NCBI RefSeq assembly: GCF_900156465.1
Contig: NZ_LT707064.1
Span: 3,256,501 to 3,320,500, forward strand
Direction of reading: 5' to 3'
DNA: 64,000 nt
DNA from: Pseudomonas sp. 7SR1
Lineage (GTDB): Bacteria > Pseudomonadota > Gammaproteobacteria > Pseudomonadales > Pseudomonadaceae
In this document: piece after piece, positions 54,554 through 63,874 of the stretch
How the letters are laid out: each line of letters starts with the position of its first letter
Position numbering within the stretch: the stretch's first letter is position 1
Notes under the pieces: model-generated
Told to the model about the DNA's origin: nothing
The model's database searches: none
What the model saw: the letters and a program-made list of their open reading frames with translations, nothing else
Program-made: the position numbers and the translations under genes

Positions 54554-55024
54554 ATGATTACCCTGAAACTCAATGGAAAAGATCATCAACTGGATGTGAC
54601 CGAGGACATGCCGCTGCTGTGGGCGATCCGCGACGTTGCCGGTTATGACGGTACCAAGTTCGGCTGCGGCATGGGCTTGTGTGGCGCATGCACCATTCAT
54701 ATCGATGGCGCCCCGGCGCGCAGCTGTATCACGCCGATCGGTTCGGTGAAAGGGCAGGACGTCAGCACCATCGACGAGCTCCATGCCGATCCGATCGGGC
54801 AAGTCGTCCAGAAGGCCTGGCTCGATACCGCCGTGGCCCAGTGCGGTTACTGCCAGGGCGGGCAGATCATGTCCGCGACGGCCTTGCTCAAGACCAATCC
54901 CAACCCGAGCGATGAGCAGATCGAGGAAGCCATGATGGGCAACATCTGCCGCTGCGGTACCTATAACCGGATCAAGACCGCGATCCGGCAGGCTTCCACG
55001 CATCTGAAGGAGGCCAAGGCATGA
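54554..55024 (+). CDS. Molybdenum hydroxylase small subunit, two [2Fe-2S] clusters (IorA-like)
   Basis: 156 residues. Plant-type ferredoxin domain with Cys38, Cys43, Cys46 and Cys58, then the helical [2Fe-2S] domain with Cys97, Cys100, Cys132 and Cys134. It carries electrons from the molybdenum site. No signal of its own; it would be exported with the large subunit. ATG at 54554 has only a weak Shine-Dalgarno, and a GTG at 54548 is possible. The stop overlaps the large-subunit start (ATGA). Confidence 0.93.
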   Translation: MITLKLNGKDHQLDVTEDMPLLWAIRDVAGYDGTKFGCGMGLCGACTIHIDGAPARSCITPIGSVKGQDVSTIDELHADPIGQVVQKAWLDTAVAQCGYCQGGQIMSATALLKTNPNPSDEQIEEAMMGNICRCGTYNRIKTAIRQASTHLKEAKA

Positions 55025-57336
55025 GCCGTTTACCCGATGATTTCGTGCTGAGCAACCTCAGCCGTCGCGGCTTTCTCAAAGGCGCCAGCGCCACGGGTGT
55101 GCTGGTACTGGCCGCCAGCTGGGGGCTGCCGGACGCCTTCGCCGAAGAAAAGAAGTTTGGCGCCGAGGGCATGCCGCATGGCGCGGTCGATGACCCCAAG
55201 GTGTATGTGAGCATTGCCGCCGATGGCAGTGTGACGGTGATCTGCAACCGCTCGGAAATGGGCCAGGGCGTGCGCACCAGCCTGACCATGGTCGTGGCCG
55301 ATGAGCTGGAGGCCGATTGGGCTCGGGTGAAGGTGCAGCAGGCTCCGGCCGATGAAGTGCGCTTTGGCAACCAGGATACGGACGGCTCGCGCAGCATGCG
55401 TCACTGGTATGAGCCGATGCGTCGTTGCGGTGCGGCCGCCAGGACCATGCTGGAGCAGGCTGCTGCGGCGCAGTGGAAGGTTCCGGTGGGCGAGTGTCAT
55501 GCCCGCCTGCACAGCGTGGTCCACCAGCCTTCCGGTCGAGAGCTGGGTTATGGCGCGTTGGCCGCCGCTGCCAGTGCCTTGCCGGTGCCGGCGCGCGATA
55601 GCCTGCGTCTCAAGCAGCCTTCGGAGTTTCGCTACATTGGCAAGGAGGGGAGCCGGGCCATCGACGGCGCGGACATCGTCAACGGTCGTGCCGTATTCGG
55701 CGCCGACGTGCATTTCGACGGCATGCTCTACGCCGTGGTAGCCCGCCCGCCGGTCTATGGCGGCAAGGTCAAGTCCGTGGACAGCAGCGCGGCGCTGAAG
55801 GTCCCCGGGGTGGTCAAGGTGCTGCAGATCGAGCCTCGTCCCCTGCCTTCGGAATTCCAGCCCCTGGGCGGCGTGGCGGTGGTGGCGAAAAATACCTGGG
55901 CGGCCATGAAGGGGCGCGAGGCGCTGAAAATCGAGTGGGACGATGGCCCGAACGCGGGCTATGAGTCCGTCGCCTACCGCAAGGAGCTCGAAGCCGCAGC
56001 CCTCAAGCCTGGAAAAGTCGTGCGCAATGCCGGTGATGTCGACGATGCGCTGGCCAAGGCCGACTCGACCCTGGAAGCGACCTATTACTTGCCACACCTG
56101 TCCCAGTCGCCCATGGAGCCCATGGTCGCCACCGCGCGCTTCAAGGATGGCCAGTGCGAAGCCTGGGCCCCGAGCCAGGCGCCGCAGGTCACGCGTGAGC
56201 GCATCGCTGAACGGCTGGGCATTCCTTTCGAAAAGGTCACGGTGAATATCACCTTGCTGGGGGGCGGCTTCGGGCGAAAATCCAAGCCTGACTTCGTCCT
56301 TGAGGCGGCGCTGCTGGCCAAGGAGTTCCCAGGGCAGGCGATCCGGGTGCAGTGGACCCGCGAGGATGACATCCATCACTCCTATTTCCATACCGTATCG
56401 GCCGAATACCTGAAGGCCGGCCTGAATCGGGACGGCCTGCCTTCCAGCTGGTTGCATCGCACCGTCGCGCCCAGTATCACCGCGCTGTTCGCCCCGGGAA
56501 TGACTCACGAAGCCCCCTTCGAGCTGGGCATGGGCGTTACCAACATGGCCTATGCCATTGCCAACCTGCGCCTGGAGAACCCCGAGGCGACGGCTCATAC
56601 CCGGGTGGGCTGGTACCGCTCGGTGTCGAATATTCCCCACGGTTTCGCGATCCAGAGTTTCATCGACGAACTGGCCCACAAGGCCGGTCAGGATCCGCTG
56701 GACTACCACCTCAAGTTGCTTGGCCCGGACCGCAAGATCGATCCGCGCACCTTGAACGAGGAGTGGAACTACGGCGAATCCCCCGACCGCTATCCCATCG
56801 ATACGGCACGGATCCGCACCGTGCTGCAAACGGCTGCCAAGGCGGCGGGTTGGGGGCAGCAACTGCCCAAGGGGCGCGGCCTGGGGCTGGCGGTGCACTA
56901 CAGCTTCGTCACCTACGTGGCGGCGGCGATCGAAGTAGAGGTCAAGGACGATGGCACGGTGATCGTGCACAAGGCTGATATCGCGGTGGACTGCGGCCCG
57001 CAGATCAACCCGGAGCGCATCCGTTCCCAATTCGAAGGTGCCTGTGTCATGGGCCTGGGCAACGCGATGGTGGGGGAGATCAGCTTCAAGGATGGCAAGG
57101 TGCAGCAGGACAACTTCCACATGTACGAAGTGGCGCGCATGTCCCTGGCGCCCAAGAAAGTGGCCGTGCATCTGGTGACGCCGCCGGGCGAGGTTCCGTT
57201 GGGAGGGGTCGGGGAGCCGGGAGTGCCGCCGATTGCCCCGGCGCTGTGCAACGCGATTTTCGCCGCCACCGGCAAGCGCATCCGTGATCTGCCTGTGCGC
57301 TATCAGCTGCAAGGCTGGCAGCAGGCCAAGGCCTGA
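55021..57336 (+). CDS. Molybdenum hydroxylase large subunit, Tat-exported (IorB-like)
   Basis: 771 residues. A twin-arginine signal (NLSRRGFLKGAS, Arg15-Arg16) indicates export of the folded, cofactor-loaded enzyme. Xanthine-dehydrogenase-family motifs: GGGFGRKSKPDF (cofactor binding), AGQDPLDYHLKLL, and the active-site glutamate region GGVGEPGVPPIAPAL. It probably oxidises an aldehyde or N-heterocycle in the periplasm. There is no FAD subunit and no cytochrome gene nearby, so the electron acceptor is open; the isoquinoline 1-oxidoreductase two-subunit type is the best named match. Confidence 0.93.
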   Translation: MSRLPDDFVLSNLSRRGFLKGASATGVLVLAASWGLPDAFAEEKKFGAEGMPHGAVDDPKVYVSIAADGSVTVICNRSEMGQGVRTSLTMVVADELEADWARVKVQQAPADEVRFGNQDTDGSRSMRHWYEPMRRCGAAARTMLEQAAAAQWKVPVGECHARLHSVVHQPSGRELGYGALAAAASALPVPARDSLRLKQPSEFRYIGKEGSRAIDGADIVNGRAVFGADVHFDGMLYAVVARPPVYGGKVKSVDSSAALKVPGVVKVLQIEPRPLPSEFQPLGGVAVVAKNTWAAMKGREALKIEWDDGPNAGYESVAYRKELEAAALKPGKVVRNAGDVDDALAKADSTLEATYYLPHLSQSPMEPMVATARFKDGQCEAWAPSQAPQVTRERIAERLGIPFEKVTVNITLLGGGFGRKSKPDFVLEAALLAKEFPGQAIRVQWTREDDIHHSYFHTVSAEYLKAGLNRDGLPSSWLHRTVAPSITALFAPGMTHEAPFELGMGVTNMAYAIANLRLENPEATAHTRVGWYRSVSNIPHGFAIQSFIDELAHKAGQDPLDYHLKLLGPDRKIDPRTLNEEWNYGESPDRYPIDTARIRTVLQTAAKAAGWGQQLPKGRGLGLAVHYSFVTYVAAAIEVEVKDDGTVIVHKADIAVDCGPQINPERIRSQFEGACVMGLGNAMVGEISFKDGKVQQDNFHMYEVARMSLAPKKVAVHLVTPPGEVPLGGVGEPGVPPIAPALCNAIFAATGKRIRDLPVRYQLQGWQQAKA

Positions 57337-58307
57337 TGGACAGTGTCGACCTGAACGTCCTGCGCAGCGTGCTTCAATGGCGCCGTGCGGGGCAGCGCGT
57401 GGTGCTGTTCACCGTGGTCCAGACCTGGGGCACCGCGCCAAGGCCACCCGGGGCGATGCTGGCCCTGCGCGAAGACGGCGTGGTGATCGGCTCGGTGTCG
57501 GGCGGCTGTGTGGAGGACGACCTGATCGCCCGGCTGCATGATGGTCGTATCCCGGCGCAAGGTCCGCCGGTGCAACTCATCACCTATGGCGTCACCCGCG
57601 AGGAGGCCGCGCGTTTCGGCCTGCCGTGCGGTGGCACCCTGCGCCTGACCGAAGAGCGGGTCGGCGATCCGCAATGGGTCGCTGAACTGCTGGAGCGTTG
57701 CGACGCCCACGAGATTGTCGCCCGGGAGCTGGTGATCGCCACTGGTGCCGTGACGCTGGTACCTGCCAGTAAACACGACGCGCTGGTTTTCGATGGCCAG
57801 ACGCTGCGAGCCATTTATGGCCCACGCTGGCGGCTGCTGCTGATCGGTGCCGGACAACTGTCGCGTTATGTGGCACAGATGGCTCGGTTGCTGGACTTCG
57901 AAGTGCTGATCTGCGATCCGCGCAAGGAGTTTGTCTATGGTTGGGAAGAGCAGCAGGGGCGCTTCGTCTCCGGAATGCCCGACGAAGCGGTGTTGAGCAT
58001 CCAGACCGATGAGCGCACGGCCATCGTCGCCCTGACCCACGACCCACGGCTGGATGACATGGCGCTGCTGACCGCCCTGGATTCCAAGGCATTCTATGTC
58101 GGGGCCCTGGGGTCGCGGGTCAACAGTCAGAAGCGCCGGGACAACCTGGCTCAGCTAGGCTTGTCGGCACAGGCCATCGAGCGGCTGCATGGGCCGATCG
58201 GGCTGCACATCGGCAGCCATACCCCGGCGGAGATCGCCTTGTCGCTGCTGGCTGAAATCGTGGCCATCAAGAATGGCGTCGAGCTTCGGCAGAAGAAGCC
58301 GTTGTAA
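57336..58307 (+). CDS. XdhC/CoxI-family molybdenum cofactor insertion factor
   Basis: 323 residues. The N-terminal XdhC/CoxI domain (GSVSGGCVEDDLIARL) is followed by a C-terminal Rossmann domain (LLIGAGQLSRYVAQMARLLDFEVLICDPR). XdhC proteins bind and protect the cofactor and deliver it, often after sulfuration, to xanthine-dehydrogenase-family enzymes. Starts within the large-subunit stop (TGATG), so it serves that enzyme. Confidence 0.93.
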   Translation: MDSVDLNVLRSVLQWRRAGQRVVLFTVVQTWGTAPRPPGAMLALREDGVVIGSVSGGCVEDDLIARLHDGRIPAQGPPVQLITYGVTREEAARFGLPCGGTLRLTEERVGDPQWVAELLERCDAHEIVARELVIATGAVTLVPASKHDALVFDGQTLRAIYGPRWRLLLIGAGQLSRYVAQMARLLDFEVLICDPRKEFVYGWEEQQGRFVSGMPDEAVLSIQTDERTAIVALTHDPRLDDMALLTALDSKAFYVGALGSRVNSQKRRDNLAQLGLSAQAIERLHGPIGLHIGSHTPAEIALSLLAEIVAIKNGVELRQKKPL

Positions 58308-58334
58308 GTCGCGGGTGGAGGGCGAGGAGGGCGT

Positions 58335-58928
58335 ATGACTGAATCCATTGGGGCGATTATCGTCGCGGCCGGGGCGGGGAGCCGGTTCCGTCAGGTCGCG
58401 GGTCCCGACAAGGACAAATTGCTGGCCGATTGCGCCGGGCGTGACGGTGCTGTGCGTTCGGTGATCGAGCAGGTCCTGGTGAATCTGCCGGTTTCCCTGG
58501 CAAAGCGCATCCTGGTGACTCGCGAAGATCGTCCCCAGGCCATTCGCATGGCCCAGGCCTATGGGTGCGATTTCATCGAGCTGCAGTCCCCGGGGCTGGG
58601 GGATAGCATCGCGGCCGGCGTGCAGGCCTCGCCCGATATGGATGGCTGGCTGATCGTGCTGGCAGACATGCCGTTCATCCTGCCATCAAGCATCGAGCGG
58701 GTGATGGCGAATATCTGCGAAGACGGCATCTGCGTTCCGGTCTTTGCGGGTGAGTATGGGCATCCGGTGGGATTCGGTCGTGGTCTGGGGGCGAAATTGA
58801 TGGCCTTGACCGGCGATCGTGGTGCCAGGGTGTTGTTCGCCGAGGCGGAAGTGGTCGAGGTGGCGGTCGATGACCCCGGTGTGCTGTGGGACGTGGATGT
58901 GCCTGAGGCTCTGGTCTTCAAGCAATAG
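58335..58928 (+). CDS. MocA-like molybdopterin cytidylyltransferase
   Basis: 197 residues. Nucleotidyltransferase fold: IIVAAGAGSRFRQVAGPDKDKLL (binding loop with Lys), VLADMPF and VPVFAGEYGHPVGF. The position after XdhC suggests it makes the cytosine-dinucleotide form of the cofactor for the hydroxylase; a guanylyltransferase role is less likely in this context. Starts 28 bp after xdhC with GGAGG upstream. Confidence 0.88.
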   Translation: MTESIGAIIVAAGAGSRFRQVAGPDKDKLLADCAGRDGAVRSVIEQVLVNLPVSLAKRILVTREDRPQAIRMAQAYGCDFIELQSPGLGDSIAAGVQASPDMDGWLIVLADMPFILPSSIERVMANICEDGICVPVFAGEYGHPVGFGRGLGAKLMALTGDRGARVLFAEAEVVEVAVDDPGVLWDVDVPEALVFKQ

Positions 58929-58965
58929 CCGCGGGGCGGAGCCCGCCCGAGTGGATGGACAGGGA

Positions 58966-59006
58966 ATAAAAAGCCCCGCCTGGCATTACCAGGCGGGGCT
59001 TTTTAT
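58966..59006. terminator. Bidirectional terminator between the mocA-like gene and rne
   Basis: AAAAGCCCCGCCTGG / CCAGGCGGGGCTTTTT stem with a 5-6-nt loop and T-runs on both strands, serving the two converging genes. Confidence 0.95.
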
Positions 59007-59018
59007 CGGGCTATGGAA

Positions 59019-62000
59019 TCAGGCGTGAGGTTTTGGCTCGTGCTCTTTTTCCAGGGCCTGGGGGTGACGCGGGGCGACTTCCTCGGCTTCAGCGGTGTGC
59101 TGAGGCTGGGATTCATCGCTTGCCGGCACCGATTCAACCGGTTCAGCCGGAGCAGGTTCGGCAGCGGCCTCAGCGGTTGGGGCAGGGGCTGCCTCGACGG
59201 CTTCCACCACCGGAGCCGGTTCGGCGACAGGTGCCTGAGCGGCAGCCAGTTCAGCTTCCTTCTGCAGGCGTTCGGCTTCGCGCTTGCGACGACGCACTTC
59301 ACGTGGGTCGTTCGGTGCGCGACCGTTCGGAGTCAAGGCGCTCACAGGGGCAGGTGCTTCGACTGGCGCCTGTACCGCAGCCGCTACAGGGGCTTCGACC
59401 ACCGGAGTCGGCTCGACCGTCTTCACAGGTTCAGCCTCGGGGGCTGGCTCAGGCGCTGGCGCTGGCTCGTCGACCGCAGCCGGTGCGGCAGGCTCCGAAT
59501 GCCAGTTGAACGCGGTCTGTTCCTCGCGTACCAGCGGCTCCGGTGCTTTTTCCTCTGCTGGTGTTTCGACGACAGGTTCGGCTTCAGCAATCACCGGTTG
59601 CTCGACGACCGGCGCAGGTTCGGCGACGGTTTCGGCGGCAGGCTGGGCTTCACTGACCGGCGCGACTTCCACTTCCGGCGAAGCGGTGACTTGCACTGCC
59701 GTATTGGCTTCGACCACCGGAGCTTCGACCTGTGCTTGTTCCACCGCGGCGGTGGCGCGTTCGGCCTGCTCGTTGGCCTGGGCTTCGGCCGGGGCACTGA
59801 TGGTGCTGCTGGCAACTGCCGCGGTGACGGCCAGGCCGGCGGCCAGGTCCGCAGCGCTTGGCGCTTCGGTAGTGGCGGACTCTTCCGAGCCCTCGATCAC
59901 GTTCCCGTTGGCGTCGCGTTGGCGCTCGCGGCGGTTGCTGCGACGACGCTGGCCGCGGGAACGGCGACGTGGACGATCGCCTTCGGCGGCGTCCTGGCCG
60001 TCTTCCTGCAATTGTTCCTCGGTGTTCAGCACTTCGTCTTCGCTGGCTGCGGCGGCAGCCTGTTCGGCCCGAGGCTGACGCTCTTCACGCGGTGGACGTG
60101 GAGCACGCTCTTCGCGAGGCTGGCGAGCCGGACGCTCTTCAGCGGTGGCGGCAACGGCAGGGGCGGCGTCCAGCGGCTCGCGTAGTTCGCGAACACGTTC
60201 TTCACGCTCGCCACGTGGCTTGCGGTCTTCACGCGGGGCGCGCGGTTGACGCTCTTCACGTGGTGGACGCGGCGTGCGTTCTTCGCGGGCTACGGCCGGT
60301 GCATCCTCGCGGGCTTCGCGCGGCTGGCGTTCTTCACGCGGTGCGCGTTCTTCACGCGGGGCCCGTTCTTCGCGTGGCTTGCGCTCTTCGTCGCGGCGGC
60401 CGTTGCGGTTGCGGGTCTGCTGGCGACCGTTGCGACGCTCTTCGTTGCGGGCCGGACGCTCGGTGGCAGGCTTGGCGGTGACCACGGGCGCGGCCGGTTC
60501 TTCCTTGGTGGCGAACAGGCTGACCAGGGACTTCACCAGGCCCTTGAACAGGCTAGGTTCAGGCGCGGCGGCCGGTGCAGGTGCGGCAGTGGCAACTTCG
60601 GTCGGAACCGGCGCGTTGGCGCGGGCCGGCGCGGTCTTGACGGCGGCTTCCTGGCGAACCAGGGTGCGGGTGGCGGCAGCCGGCTGGACGTCTTCCACTT
60701 CGGCTGCGGCGGCAGCGATCTCGTAGCTGGACTGGTTGGTGTGGGCTTCCGGGCTATCGTCGCGCAGGCGCTGCACTTCGAAATGCGGCGTCTCGAGGTG
60801 GTCGTTCGGCAGGATGACGATGCGGGCACGGGTGCGCAGTTCGATCTTGGTGATCGAGTTGCGTTTTTCGTTGAGCAGGAACGCGGCCACCGGGATCGGC
60901 ACCTGGGCGCGGACTTCGGCGGTGCGGTCTTTCAGGGCTTCTTCTTCGATCAGGCGCAGGATCGCCAGGGACAGCGACTCGACGTCACGGATGATGCCGG
61001 TGCCGTTGCAGCGTGGGCAGACGATGCCACTGCTCTCGCCCAGGGATGGACGCAGGCGCTGACGGGACATTTCCAGCAAGCCGAAGCGCGAGATGCGGCC
61101 AACCTGTACGCGGGCGCGGTCGGCTTCCAGGCATTCACGGACCTTTTCTTCCACGGCGCGCTGGTTCTTGGCCGGGGTCATGTCGATGAAGTCGATGACG
61201 ATCAGGCCGCCGATGTCGCGCAGGCGCAGCTGGCGGGCGATTTCCTCGGCCGCTTCCAGGTTGGTCTGCAGGGCGGTTTCTTCGATGTCGCTGCCTTTGG
61301 TGGCGCGAGCCGAGTTGATGTCGATGGACACCAGGGCTTCGGTGGGATCGATGACGATGGAGCCGCCGGAAGGCAGTTCGACGACGCGCTGGAAGGCGGT
61401 TTCGATCTGGCTTTCGATCTGGAAGCGGTTGAACAGTGGGACGCTGTCTTCGTAGAGCTTGATCTTGCTGGCGTACTGCGGCATCACCTGGCGAATGAAG
61501 GTCAGGGCTTCGTCCTGGGCTTCGACGCTGTCGATCAGCACTTCGCCGATGTCCTGGCGCAGGTAGTCGCGGATGGCGCGGATGATGACGTTGCTTTCCT
61601 GGTAGATCAGGAACGGCGCGGAGCGATCCAGGGACGCTTCCTTGATGGCGGTCCACAGCTGCAGCAGGTAGTCGAGGTCCCACTGCATTTCTTCGCTGCT
61701 GCGGCCCAGGCCGGCCGTGCGCACGATCAGGCCCATGTCGGCAGGAGCCACCAGGCCGTTGAGGGCTTCACGCAGTTCGTTGCGCTCTTCGCCTTCGATG
61801 CGGCGGGAGATGCCACCGGCACGCGGGTTGTTGGGCATCAGGACCAGGTAACGGCCGGCCAGGCTGATGAAGGTGGTCAGGGCGGCGCCCTTGTTGCCAC
61901 GCTCTTCTTTTTCGACCTGGACGATGACTTCCTGGCCTTCGCTCAGGACGTCCTTGATATTGACGCGGCCTTCGGGGGCCTTCTTGAAGTATTCGCGGGA

Positions 62001-62219
62001 GATTTCTTTGAGGGGCAGGAAGCCATGGCGCTCAGAGCCGAAATCGACAAAGGCAGCCTCCAGGCTTGGTTCGATGCGAGTGATCCGGCCTTTGTAGATG
62101 TTGGCCTTCTTCTGCTCGCGTGCACCGGATTCGATATCCAGGTCGTAGAGGCGCTGGCCGTCTACCAGTGCAACACGCAACTCTTCGGGTTGAGTTGCGT
62201 TAATCAGCATTCTTTTCAT
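59019..62219 (-). CDS. rne: Ribonuclease E
   Basis: 1066 residues. Essential endoribonuclease and degradosome scaffold at the inner membrane. The N-terminal catalytic half has the S1 domain ([23 protein letters not shown]), 5' sensor/RNase H-like and DNase I-like domains with the metal aspartates ([13 protein letters not shown] and LIVIDFIDM), and the Zn-link CPRCNGTG. From about residue 520 on the tail is disordered: an Arg/Pro/Glu tract with repeated PREER units (about 620-760), then Ala/Pro/Glu/Val-rich sequence, and a basic patch [14 protein letters not shown] near the end. ATG at 62219 opens the family N-terminus ([12 protein letters not shown]); a longer frame upstream is leader RNA. 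Confidence 0.97.
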   Translation of the reverse strand: MKRMLINATQPEELRVALVDGQRLYDLDIESGAREQKKANIYKGRITRIEPSLEAAFVDFGSERHGFLPLKEISREYFKKAPEGRVNIKDVLSEGQEVIVQVEKEERGNKGAALTTFISLAGRYLVLMPNNPRAGGISRRIEGEERNELREALNGLVAPADMGLIVRTAGLGRSSEEMQWDLDYLLQLWTAIKEASLDRSAPFLIYQESNVIIRAIRDYLRQDIGEVLIDSVEAQDEALTFIRQVMPQYASKIKLYEDSVPLFNRFQIESQIETAFQRVVELPSGGSIVIDPTEALVSIDINSARATKGSDIEETALQTNLEAAEEIARQLRLRDIGGLIVIDFIDMTPAKNQRAVEEKVRECLEADRARVQVGRISRFGLLEMSRQRLRPSLGESSGIVCPRCNGTGIIRDVESLSLAILRLIEEEALKDRTAEVRAQVPIPVAAFLLNEKRNSITKIELRTRARIVILPNDHLETPHFEVQRLRDDSPEAHTNQSSYEIAAAAAEVEDVQPAAATRTLVRQEAAVKTAPARANAPVPTEVATAAPAPAAAPEPSLFKGLVKSLVSLFATKEEPAAPVVTAKPATERPARNEERRNGRQQTRNRNGRRDEERKPREERAPREERAPREERQPREAREDAPAVAREERTPRPPREERQPRAPREDRKPRGEREERVRELREPLDAAPAVAATAEERPARQPREERAPRPPREERQPRAEQAAAAASEDEVLNTEEQLQEDGQDAAEGDRPRRRSRGQRRRSNRRERQRDANGNVIEGSEESATTEAPSAADLAAGLAVTAAVASSTISAPAEAQANEQAERATAAVEQAQVEAPVVEANTAVQVTASPEVEVAPVSEAQPAAETVAEPAPVVEQPVIAEAEPVVETPAEEKAPEPLVREEQTAFNWHSEPAAPAAVDEPAPAPEPAPEAEPVKTVEPTPVVEAPVAAAVQAPVEAPAPVSALTPNGRAPNDPREVRRRKREAERLQKEAELAAAQAPVAEPAPVVEAVEAAPAPTAEAAAEPAPAEPVESVPASDESQPQHTAEAEEVAPRHPQALEKEHEPKPHA

Positions 62220-62853
62220 GTAGTACCGTCGGTTTCCGGGCTGCCGGAAACGGCGTTCGGCACACACGACTTCTCACGGTCGGTGTCAGGTGCGTCATGG
62301 AAGTGGCATTGCCACTCCAGTGTCCAGCGAGTTCGGCCCAATAACGGCGAAGTCGCGACGGACGCGTCCTGCTTGCTGGTACTCAAGCACTCAGTCAGGA
62401 GGAGGAATCAACCGGCGCCTGTGGACGAGATGAAGCGTCTAAATATAAGCCTAGTGCTACACAGTCCGACGGTTGTACATCTCCACCCTACACGTATCCC
62501 TGATAATTCGGGTGCTGCCGCGCGCAGAATCCGCAGCGGGTTGGCATTTACCGTGAGCTCCGGAAGGGGAGGTCACGCATCATGGCTAATTAGGCGTTGT
62601 TTCCGAAGCTCTCGCCCGGGGTCGTCCGCAACTGACTGCACTTTGTGAACTGGCCGTGAATGTGGCGCGCAAGGCGAGCCAAAACTCTGCTTTGCGGCGT
62701 ATTTCAGGCCTCATGTCACCTGCGCTCGTTACACCTGCAAACTCTGCCGTTACGTAGCAAAAGCCCCGTAGGACGGCCTCTCGTCCTCGTGAATTGCGTT
62801 GGTCAGGGCCGGTTTTTGACCGTTAGTCCGCTGTCCAGCCACTTTTGGCGGCG
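62220..62853 (-). promoter_or_regulatory. Predicted long 5' leader of rne
   Basis: From the rne promoter the untranslated leader would be about 634 nt. No gene with codon bias or a ribosome-binding site is seen on either strand here. In E. coli the rne leader carries a structured element through which RNase E limits its own synthesis; a similar role here is inference from position and length. Confidence 0.55.
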
Positions 62854-62859
62854 TTCGCG

Positions 62860-62888
62860 ACTATAGCAGCAATGATTAAGTGCTTCAA
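62860..62888 (-). promoter_or_regulatory. Sigma-70 promoter of rne
   Basis: Read on the minus strand: -35 TTGAAG (62888-62883), exact 17-bp spacer, -10 TATAGT (62865-62860). Predicted start near 62853. Confidence 0.75.
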
Positions 62889-62904
62889 TTCCATAAAAAA
62901 TTGT

Positions 62905-62910
62905 TATGAT
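62905..62910 (+). promoter_or_regulatory. Candidate -10 of rluC (possibly leaderless)
   Basis: TATGAT ends 7 bp before the rluC ATG at 62918. No good -35 and no Shine-Dalgarno are visible, so transcription may begin at or next to the start codon. Confidence 0.4.
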
Positions 62911-62917
62911 CGCCGCC

Positions 62918-63874
62918 ATGACGACTACTGCCCCTTCGACCCCTGGCGTTCAACTGCTCGAGGTCTCGCCGGAATATGCCGGCCAACGAATCGATAATTT
63001 CCTGCTAGCCCGGCTCAAGGGTGTGCCCAAGACCTTGATTTATCGCATTTTGCGCAAGGGCGAAGTGCGGGTGAACAAGGGCCGGATCAAGCCTGAGTAC
63101 AAGCTCCAGGCGGGCGATATCGTGCGTGTGCCGCCGGTTCGCGTGCCTGAGCGCGACGAACCGGTGCCCGTCGCCCAGGGACTGCTGCAGCGCCTGGAGG
63201 CTTCGATTGTCTACGAAGACAAGGCGCTGATTGTGATCAACAAACCCGCGGGCATCGCAGTTCACGGCGGCAGCGGCCTGGATTTCGGCGTGATCGAAGC
63301 CTTTCGTCAGTTGCGTCCCGACGCCAAGGAGCTGGAACTGGTCCATCGCCTGGACCGGGACACTTCCGGCCTACTGATGATCGCCAAGAAACGCAGCATG
63401 CTGCGTCATTTGCACGAACAGTTGCGGGGCGATGGTGTCGACAAGCGCTACATGGCCCTGGTCCGCGGCCATTGGGCGACGTCCATCAAGCAGGTCCGCG
63501 CACCGTTGCTCAAGAGCAACCTGCGTTCCGGCGAGCGCATGGTCGAGGTCAACGACGAAGGCAAGGAAGCGCTGACCGTATTCAAGGTCCTGCGCCGTTT
63601 CGGCGAGTTCGCCACCCTGATCGAAGCCAAGCCGATCACGGGGCGCACCCACCAGATTCGTGTCCATACCCTGCACGCCGGGCACTGCATTGCCGGTGAC
63701 CCCAAATACGGGGACGACGACTTCAGTCGGGAGATACGCGATCTTGGCGGAAAGCGATTGTTTCTCCATGCTTATATGCTCACGGTGCCGCTGCCCGATG
63801 GGGGTGAGCTGAAACTGCAGGCCCCCGTGGATGACATGTGGGCCCGAACCGTGGAGCGGTTGAGTGCATCCTGA
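62918..63874 (+). CDS. rluC: 23S rRNA pseudouridine synthase RluC
   Basis: 318 residues. Makes pseudouridine at three 23S rRNA sites (955, 2504, 2580 in E. coli numbering). S4-like RNA-binding domain at the N-terminus ([26 protein letters not shown]), catalytic Asp in [16 protein letters not shown], and [12 protein letters not shown] at 62918 fits the family; an in-frame ATG at 62906 overlaps the -10-like element. Divergent from rne. Confidence 0.95.
   Translation: MTTTAPSTPGVQLLEVSPEYAGQRIDNFLLARLKGVPKTLIYRILRKGEVRVNKGRIKPEYKLQAGDIVRVPPVRVPERDEPVPVAQGLLQRLEASIVYEDKALIVINKPAGIAVHGGSGLDFGVIEAFRQLRPDAKELELVHRLDRDTSGLLMIAKKRSMLRHLHEQLRGDGVDKRYMALVRGHWATSIKQVRAPLLKSNLRSGERMVEVNDEGKEALTVFKVLRRFGEFATLIEAKPITGRTHQIRVHTLHAGHCIAGDPKYGDDDFSREIRDLGGKRLFLHAYMLTVPLPDGGELKLQAPVDDMWARTVERLSAS

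Noticed and set aside
55030..57312. A 760-residue open frame antisense to the molybdenum hydroxylase large subunit
   Set aside because: It lacks a ribosome-binding site and protein-like composition (His/Gln/Arg-rich); it is a GC-driven shadow of a gene with clear motifs.
59013..60185. Plus-strand frames rich in Arg/Phe/Gly opposite the rne tail
   Set aside because: They are translations of the repetitive antisense of the RNase E tail, not a protein.
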